Part shown: positions 55,184-59,360 of the stretch, piece after piece
Layout of the letters: each line of letters starts with the position of its first letter
Numbering within the stretch: position 1 is the stretch's first letter
Assembly: GCF_001665535.1 (NCBI RefSeq)
Contig: NZ_LZSQ01000049.1
Span: 1-59,360 of the forward strand
From: Mycobacterium sp. 852002-51961_SCH5331710
Lineage (GTDB): Bacteria; Actinomycetota; Actinomycetes; Mycobacteriales; Mycobacteriaceae
Length of the DNA stretch: 59,360 bases
Direction of reading: 5' to 3'
The notes under the pieces: model-generated
The model's database searches: none
Told to the model about the DNA's origin: nothing
The model's input: only the letters and a program-made list of their open reading frames with translations
Made by a program: the position numbers and the translations under genes

Positions 55184-55453
55184 TCATTCCAGCAGCACAG
55201 TGATCGTCGCTCCGTGGGGCACGTACAGCTTGTTGCGCTTTTCGTCGCGAAAGACCCAGGCCGGTCCCATTCCGGTGTCCTGTGCCCTGCCGATGGCAAA
55301 GGCCCGGCCCTTGCGAAACTTCCGCACCCACTTCATGGCGGGGTTCTCCCGCCACACATGCGCCACCTTGAACCAAGGATCCGACTTCCCCAGTCGGATG
55401 CGCTGACCCGCTTTCACTTCCTCTGGACGACGTTCTACAGTCCTCTCGACCAT
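55184..55453 (-). CDS. Small basic beta-rich protein, unknown
   Basis: I do not recognise this 89-residue protein. It is basic and beta-rich (VKAGQRIRLGKSDPWFKVAHVWRE, GPAWVFRDEKRNKLYVPHG) and could bind nucleic acid or act as a small phage accessory. It begins at 55453 with ATG. It is one of the first genes after the tRNA within the integrated element, oriented like the capsid gene. Confidence 0.5.
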   Translation of the reverse strand: MVERTVERRPEEVKAGQRIRLGKSDPWFKVAHVWRENPAMKWVRKFRKGRAFAIGRAQDTGMGPAWVFRDEKRNKLYVPHGATITVLLE

Positions 55454-55545
55454 GGGCCACAGACTACGTCGCGGGGAAGTCGCATCAAGTTCGTTGCGCG
55501 AACTCTCCGCCCCACCCTGTCGGTGCCCGCCGGTACCGTCACCCC

Positions 55546-55791
55546 GTGATCGTCAAGGGCGTGACACGGGTCGCGTTGACCCGGACCACAGAGCCAACCC
55601 GGAGCGATCACACGTCGTTCCCCGGCACCGAGCTATGGCGCGTCGAATGGACAGAACTGCGGAGCGGGAAACCGACCGAACTGCGGCAGTCTCACTACAC
55701 CGAGGCCGCAGCGCGCCGCCACATAGGCGGCCTGCTGCAAATGCGGGCGTCGGGTCTGTCTATCGACAGCGTCTACACCGAACGCGTCTAA
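55546..55791 (+). CDS. Small hypothetical protein
   Basis: The 81-residue product starts at GTG 55546 (MIVKGVTRVALTRTTEPTRSD) and shows a compact beta-helix layout ending with AAARRHIGGLLQMRASGLSIDSVYTERV. No family was recognised. It faces the same way as the protease gene that follows 62 bases later. Confidence 0.45.
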   Translation: MIVKGVTRVALTRTTEPTRSDHTSFPGTELWRVEWTELRSGKPTELRQSHYTEAAARRHIGGLLQMRASGLSIDSVYTERV

Positions 55792-55853
55792 GGTCTGGCG
55801 CTGCTGCTGAGGGCCTGCTGAGCCACGATCAGACACCCCGGCGACGTGACAGG

Positions 55854-56759
55854 ATGGTGTACGTGGGTTCAGAGCTACCGTCAGCGGCTGGAATGTCGTT
55901 CGACATGGACTCGTTTACCCAGATCCCGGACCTTACGGACGTCAATTCCCGGATATTGCCGGTGTTGGTAGTCAGCCCGACGACGCTGGCGTGCGTGGGG
56001 ACAGCTTTTCTCATTGCGCCCGACGGCGTCGCCGTCACCGCACGTCACGTCATCGACGAGGCGCTGGTTCGGGTCGACCAGACGCCAGGTGCCGAAGTCG
56101 CTGTCTTGTGGGTGGGCTCGGGCAGCGACGTAGATGACGTTCAAGATTTGCTCGGCGGATTTGTCAGGGTCTACCAAAGAGCGGTGGACGGCAATCGAAG
56201 CGATCTTGCGCTGTTACGAATCAGTACGCTCTCTCGTCAAGGCGAGTTCTATCCTCTGCCGACGCTGGCCTTGAGCTCTCGACTTCCGCCGCGCGGCAAC
56301 ACGATATGTGCGTTGGGCTACACCAAGTTTGAGGTCGAATCCGATACGACGACTCAAAGCGAACGCCTTGTGACGATTGCCCAAGATCTGCACTCGTCCA
56401 CAGGTCGGATTACGGAGGTATATCCCGATGGCCGGGACGCCACGATGCTGCCGACCGCATGTTTCGAGACATCGGCCCAATTCGATGCCGGTATGAGCGG
56501 CGGCCCTGTATTTGGCGAGGACGGCACAGTGTGCGGCGTAGTCGCATCCGGGATGGCACATGACGACGGCTACACCTCATTTGCGTCAGCTACCCCATTT
56601 GTCTTCACTCTCGGTGTAAGGGATAACGGCCGTTTGGTGCGCGTGTACGAGATGGCACAGCAAGGGATTGTCCAAACCGACGACTATTTCAATCAGATGC
56701 GCGTTAACGGACGCCCCGATGGGACCGTCGATTTGGCATTCGTGGATGAGAGTGAATAG
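55854..56759 (+). CDS. Trypsin-like serine protease (S1/HtrA-like core), likely prophage cargo
   Basis: The 301-residue protein has a chymotrypsin-fold protease core with the full triad: H65 in VTARHVIDEA, D117 in NRSDLALLRI and S215 in DAGMSGGPVFG. There is no signal peptide and no PDZ domain, so it probably acts in the cytosol, unlike HtrA. Stand-alone trypsin-like proteases often occur as cargo of islands and as effectors in defence operons, but no partner sensor is visible. Base composition is lower in GC than in flanking chromosomal genes. ATG 55854 is chosen by the compact N-terminus; the frame is open further upstream. Confidence 0.82.
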   Translation: MVYVGSELPSAAGMSFDMDSFTQIPDLTDVNSRILPVLVVSPTTLACVGTAFLIAPDGVAVTARHVIDEALVRVDQTPGAEVAVLWVGSGSDVDDVQDLLGGFVRVYQRAVDGNRSDLALLRISTLSRQGEFYPLPTLALSSRLPPRGNTICALGYTKFEVESDTTTQSERLVTIAQDLHSSTGRITEVYPDGRDATMLPTACFETSAQFDAGMSGGPVFGEDGTVCGVVASGMAHDDGYTSFASATPFVFTLGVRDNGRLVRVYEMAQQGIVQTDDYFNQMRVNGRPDGTVDLAFVDESE

Positions 56760-56789
56760 GCACGCAGTCGACCGCGCGGCCCTGTTTAC

Positions 56790-57056
56790 TTAGCCGTGCC
56801 GCGCCAGCTTGTCATCTTCGGTGAGCACCAGGTCAGCGTTCAACCCGTAGTCGGCGAGCGCGGGATGGTCGGGCGGCAGCATCCAGCCGTGTAGCCGGAA
56901 CGGCTCACCAGCGGCCAATTGATCGACCGACTTGCTCAGTTCGTCCCAGAATTCCGGGTCCATCCGCCCGTACACCTCGCGAAACCGTTCGGCCTCACTC
57001 AGCAGGTACCGGCGCAGTGCGCCGCCATCATCGGCAGGACGATCGCGACGCGCCAC
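56790..57056 (-). CDS. Small hypothetical protein
   Basis: The 88-residue product starts with GTG 57056 one base before the stop of the upstream gene, so the two minus-strand genes are probably co-translated. It is helical and acidic-basic mixed (RRYLLSEAERFREVYGRMDPEFWDELSKSV) with a short beta end. Function unknown; likely phage-encoded. Confidence 0.5.
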   Translation of the reverse strand: MARRDRPADDGGALRRYLLSEAERFREVYGRMDPEFWDELSKSVDQLAAGEPFRLHGWMLPPDHPALADYGLNADLVLTEDDKLARHG

Positions 57057-57410
57057 CTACCGGACCGTCCGATGAGCGTGCCTAGCCCAACGCGCTTCGG
57101 CGGCGGCAACGTGGGGGCGAGACTTTGCAGGCATCGATACCGCATCCGGGTCCGGCACAAGCTCTTTCACCAGCTTGACGACCAGCGCATCAAGTTGGCG
57201 AATCTCACCGGACAGTTCGACCACTTTTCTCGACCGTGGCTCCGGCTGCGCAAGTTCAGCGTCCAGCAGCTTGCGCAGGGCGGCGGCGCGATCCTCGGCC
57301 TTGACCGCCTTGTCGATGGAGACGGTTTCTTGCTCGGTGTAGACACATCCGTCCGCCAGCGCGGAGTCGATCAGCTTCTTGAGCCGCCTACCGGGTGCCT
57401 GTGTCGCCAT
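57057..57410 (-). CDS. Phage-type hypothetical protein, helical
   Basis: The 117-residue protein is largely helical (RRLKKLIDSALADGCVYTEQETVSIDKAVKAEDRAAALRKLLDAELA) and ends with the phage-like AAAEARWARHAHRT. It may be a packaging or head accessory protein, but no family was pinned down. It overlaps the next gene by its stop. Evidence for translation is codon layout and operon spacing. Confidence 0.5.
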   Translation of the reverse strand: MATQAPGRRLKKLIDSALADGCVYTEQETVSIDKAVKAEDRAAALRKLLDAELAQPEPRSRKVVELSGEIRQLDALVVKLVKELVPDPDAVSMPAKSRPHVAAAEARWARHAHRTVR

Positions 57411-57610
57411 ATGCCGGATTTTACGGTCTCGGCCCGTGGATTTTCCGATGCACTGCGCGGGATTTCCTCAGAGCTATGCCCAATGGGGGCCGGTGGGGTC
57501 AAGGCGGAGTAACCTCCCCACCCCCAAACACGTTGTTGCAGTTGTGATTCCGCCGGTCAGCGCACACATCGCGCGGGTACGCTCGGCGGTGCTGCTGATC
57601 TCAGCCAGCA

Positions 57611-57630
57611 AACCAACCAACCAACCAACC
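57611..57630. repeat. Tetranucleotide repeat (AACC)5
   Basis: Five perfect AACC units lie 15 bases before the ATG of the small exported protein gene (57646), where a ribosome-binding site would be expected. A repeat of this type can slip during replication and change spacing or expression. The number of units in other strains is unknown. Confidence 0.6.
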
Positions 57631-57645
57631 GAAAGCGACACTCTG

Positions 57646-57888
57646 ATGAATCGCTACGCGGTCGCCGCGCTTGCCACCAGAGCCGCGCTCGGTATCTCAC
57701 TCGCACTTGGTTTCACACTGTCGTCGCATGCGATAGCACGCGCTGAGGAGAGCTTGCCGGTGTGTCAGCTTGAAGATGGCAGCGACTCAGCATCGTTGCC
57801 TTGCTTGTGGGTTGACCCCGACACGGAGAACGGGTATCTCACCTATCCAGATCATTCGGTGCTTGTCGTGGATGACACCGCGCGCTAA
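57646..57888 (+). CDS. Small exported protein in the prophage region
   Basis: The 80-residue product has a Sec signal peptide (RYAVAALATRAALGISLALGFTLSSHAIARAEE, cleavage after ARA) and a short mature part with two cysteines (LPVCQLEDG, SLPCLWVDPDT). It could be a secreted lysogenic conversion factor. Function unknown. The upstream AACC repeat replaces a normal ribosome-binding site. Confidence 0.6.
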   Translation: MNRYAVAALATRAALGISLALGFTLSSHAIARAEESLPVCQLEDGSDSASLPCLWVDPDTENGYLTYPDHSVLVVDDTAR

Positions 57889-58052
57889 CGCCTACTGCCT
57901 AAATCAAAGTCGCCCGCGAGGACCAAGATGATGAGCAGTATTCCTATCGCATTTACAGTGCCTCGCAGGTCGGTGCTCATGTCAAACTGGTTCACCCCGA
58001 TGAGCAGACCGATCAGGGCCAGAGCGATGAGCCGCCCAAACCATCCCCACAT
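57885..58052 (-). CDS. 55-residue two-helix membrane protein
   Basis: On the minus strand a frame from ATG 58052 to TAG 57885 encodes 55 residues with two membrane segments (GRLIALALIGLLIGVNQFD and GTVNAIGILLIILVLAGD). It is too short for ordinary gene callers. Its stop overlaps the stop of the exported protein gene tail to tail by two bases. No strong ribosome-binding site is seen, so it may be leaderless or coupled. It could be a phage holin or a cell-surface modifier. Confidence 0.45.
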   Translation of the reverse strand: MWGWFGRLIALALIGLLIGVNQFDMSTDLRGTVNAIGILLIILVLAGDFDLGSRR

Positions 58053-58247
58053 GGCCAGGGATCGTACAGCGCTTCTAAAGTTTGCTGGAAGGCTTTGGAA
58101 TCTGGTGCAACGACAGGTACGTCGTCCGGCGTGGGGGCCGGGCTGGCGCAGGTGTCCGCTCAGCTCACAGCTATGGCGTCGTGGCGGCCCTTACCCCTGA
58201 GTGCATTCCCATGGCGGGGTTTGACGCCGGTGCCCGGCCCTCCCGGT

Positions 58248-58445
58248 CTAGGTGATGTCGGCCCAGCCTTGGCGCTGCCAGTCCTCAGCGGTGAGCCGGT
58301 CGACGCCGTGCAGGGTGCCGGATCGCTGCGCGCCGTCCCAATAGACCGCGTGTGGTCGTCGCACCGTGACGGTCACCGTGTCGGTGGTGCGCTCGGGCTG
58401 TGCGGTGTCAGCGGCCTTGCGGGCGGTGGTCTTTCGCGGCGTCAT
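58248..58445 (-). CDS. Small phage head-region protein
   Basis: The 65-residue protein starts with ATG 58445 in an ATGA overlap with the capsid stop. It has a Thr/Lys-rich N-terminus (MTPRKTTARKAADTAQ) and a short folded end (VDRLTAEDWQRQGWADIT). Small genes directly after the capsid often encode decoration or head-tail joining proteins; this is inference from place. Confidence 0.6.
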   Translation of the reverse strand: MTPRKTTARKAADTAQPERTTDTVTVTVRRPHAVYWDGAQRSGTLHGVDRLTAEDWQRQGWADIT

Positions 58446-59278
58446 GATGTGGTGACCTTGACCAGGGCGGCGGGGTGCGGGAAAGCGAACCCGACGCGCA
58501 GAGTGGCGCGGACCGCCACCCGATCGGACGTGAAGAACGCCGAACTGTCGACGACGACGGTCGGGTCCTGGCGCATCACCACAATGCTGTGCTGTGTGGC
58601 GATTCCCCACACGGTGTTGGCAGGCACCTCAGGCGACGTGTACAGCGGCACTCCGGCGATGGTGCGCGCGGTGGGCTGCGTCGGATCACTGCCGAGCAGT
58701 GCCTTATTGCTGCCGGTCTGTTCCTTGATGGTCGCCAGGGTGAGGGCGGTGTCGGGGTGGGCGACGAACGCTGTCAAGGTCGAGTGCGCGACCTCGACAA
58801 GACTTGCCGCTTCGGCCGCCCAATCCATGTTCGCGAAGCTGGCCCCGGCGTCCACCGTGCTCACCCCGGAGAGGACGCCAACGCCCGCAGGCCCATTCGT
58901 GGGTGTGGCACTGGCCCAGTACGCCGAATCAATCTTGCGCCGTAGATCCCGGACCAATCCTTCACCGACAATCTGTAGCGCGGCTGGCGAACTGTCGCTG
59001 GCGAGTTCGTTGGAGACGACGGTCAACCCGGCCAGCTTCTTGGGGGTGACGACCACTTCGCCGATGGTCGGGTCGGACGCGGCGATTTCCTGGCCCTCGG
59101 CGGTCCAAGCGGCGGTCGGGTCGGCGGACACGACCGGGACGCGGAAATCATGCGAACCGGTCTGCACTACGGTGCTGACTTGCGCGGCGACGGACTGTTC
59201 GATCAACGGCCTGACGACAAGAGCGCCGATTTGCTCTGGCGTCAGGATTCCGGCAGCTCCGGCGGTATAGAGAGACAT
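58442..59278 (-). CDS. HK97-family phage major capsid protein
   Basis: The 278-residue product matches the HK97 capsid fold without a long delta domain: RPLIEQSVAAQVSTVVQTGSHDFRVPVVSADPTAAWTAEGQEIAAS near the start (the N-arm and E-loop) and LTLATIKEQTGSNKALLG followed by GVPLYTSPEVPANTVWG in the P-domain. ATG 59278 has aaggag upstream. It is the first structural gene of the prophage seen here, and others should follow beyond the window edge. Confidence 0.87.
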   Translation of the reverse strand: MSLYTAGAAGILTPEQIGALVVRPLIEQSVAAQVSTVVQTGSHDFRVPVVSADPTAAWTAEGQEIAASDPTIGEVVVTPKKLAGLTVVSNELASDSSPAALQIVGEGLVRDLRRKIDSAYWASATPTNGPAGVGVLSGVSTVDAGASFANMDWAAEAASLVEVAHSTLTAFVAHPDTALTLATIKEQTGSNKALLGSDPTQPTARTIAGVPLYTSPEVPANTVWGIATQHSIVVMRQDPTVVVDSSAFFTSDRVAVRATLRVGFAFPHPAALVKVTTS

Positions 59279-59360
59279 GCGTTTAACTCCTTGGTGTGCA
59301 GGCGAATCCGAGCGCGCGCGTGACAGCGCGAAACGCTCACAGTGCTGAGTGCTGGTGCGG

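Larger units (their letters stand above)
55020..59360. mobile_element. Probable prophage/satellite integrated at tRNA-Val(GAC); tRNA-proximal end
   Basis: From the 3' half of tRNA-Val(GAC) to the window edge there is a run of short unknown genes, a trypsin-like protease, an exported protein and an HK97-type capsid gene reading back toward the tRNA. The left attachment site is inferred as the tRNA 3' end (about 55020-55046). The right site, integrase, terminase and portal must lie beyond the window. GC drops in 55860-56760. The arrangement resembles the tRNA-proximal end of phiRv2-like prophages, where cargo lies between the attachment site and the capsid gene. Confidence 0.68.

Noticed and set aside
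55179..55460. A 93-residue frame overlapping the small basic protein
   Set aside because: The other frame at 55184-55453 has protein-like composition; this one is a shadow.
1..59360. CRISPR arrays and rRNA genes
   Set aside because: No regularly spaced repeats and no rRNA-like segments were seen.

Overview
The window is a chromosomal segment of a rapidly growing mycobacterium (Mycolicibacterium type). The evidence is high GC, frequent GTG starts and a gene order matching the classical mycobacterial block: radical SAM gene, hisS, glyoxalase-like hydrolase, ppiB, relA, apt, lipoprotein, secF-secD-yajC, carboxylic acid reductase, ruvBAC, yebC, pdxT-tesB-pdxS, Nudix, pimA, patA, pgsA, HIT, thrS. 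Synteny statements come from memory of the M. tuberculosis map (Rv2576c-Rv2614c), not from a search.

Layout. 1-970: an IS30-type transposase cut by the window edge, ending in a short repeat cluster. 971-4691: a radical SAM gene and a HelD-type RNA polymerase motor face away from each other across a perfect mycobacterial SOS (LexA) box; a small secreted protein follows. 4935-9712: a complete urea ABC importer operon, urtABCDE. 9807-10704: a small membrane protein and a frameshifted paralogue. 10727-14965: hisS, a metallo-hydrolase, two tandem membrane-anchored cyclophilins and a lipoprotein. 15029-23171: relA, apt, a peptide-type binding lipoprotein and secF-secD-yajC. 23475-30606: an aldehyde dehydrogenase, a cytochrome P450 remnant, membrane and DinB-like proteins, and a large carboxylic acid reductase. 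30683-33952: two membrane proteins and ruvCAB with its own SOS box. 33998-39002: a MscS channel flanked by two related small membrane proteins, a SnoaL-like protein, YebC, and an acyl-CoA dehydrogenase whose leaderless promoter sits inside a perfect palindrome. 39071-47934: PLP synthase genes and a seven-gene chain from thrS through the phosphatidylinositol mannoside genes to a Nudix protein, in which every junction is the same 4-base GTGA overlap. 48012-54354: thioesterase, aldo/keto reductase, GAF-ANTAR regulator, L,D-transpeptidase, proline-rich secreted protein and a small envelope/stress cluster.

54439-55046 holds four tRNA genes: Val(CAC) on the minus strand, then Gly(GCC), Cys(GCA) and Val(GAC) on the plus strand. 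Everything after tRNA-Val(GAC) looks like an integrated prophage or satellite entering the window by its cargo end: small unknown genes, a trypsin-like serine protease of visibly lower GC, a small exported protein, a previously uncalled 55-residue membrane protein, and an HK97-type major capsid gene at the window edge.

The best leads are the shared SOS box linking helD to the DNA-damage response, the palindrome-embedded leaderless promoter at 37759-37790, the prophage cargo with its protease, the MscS sandwich, and the chain of GTGA couplings. No CRISPR array, rRNA gene or convincing riboswitch was seen.
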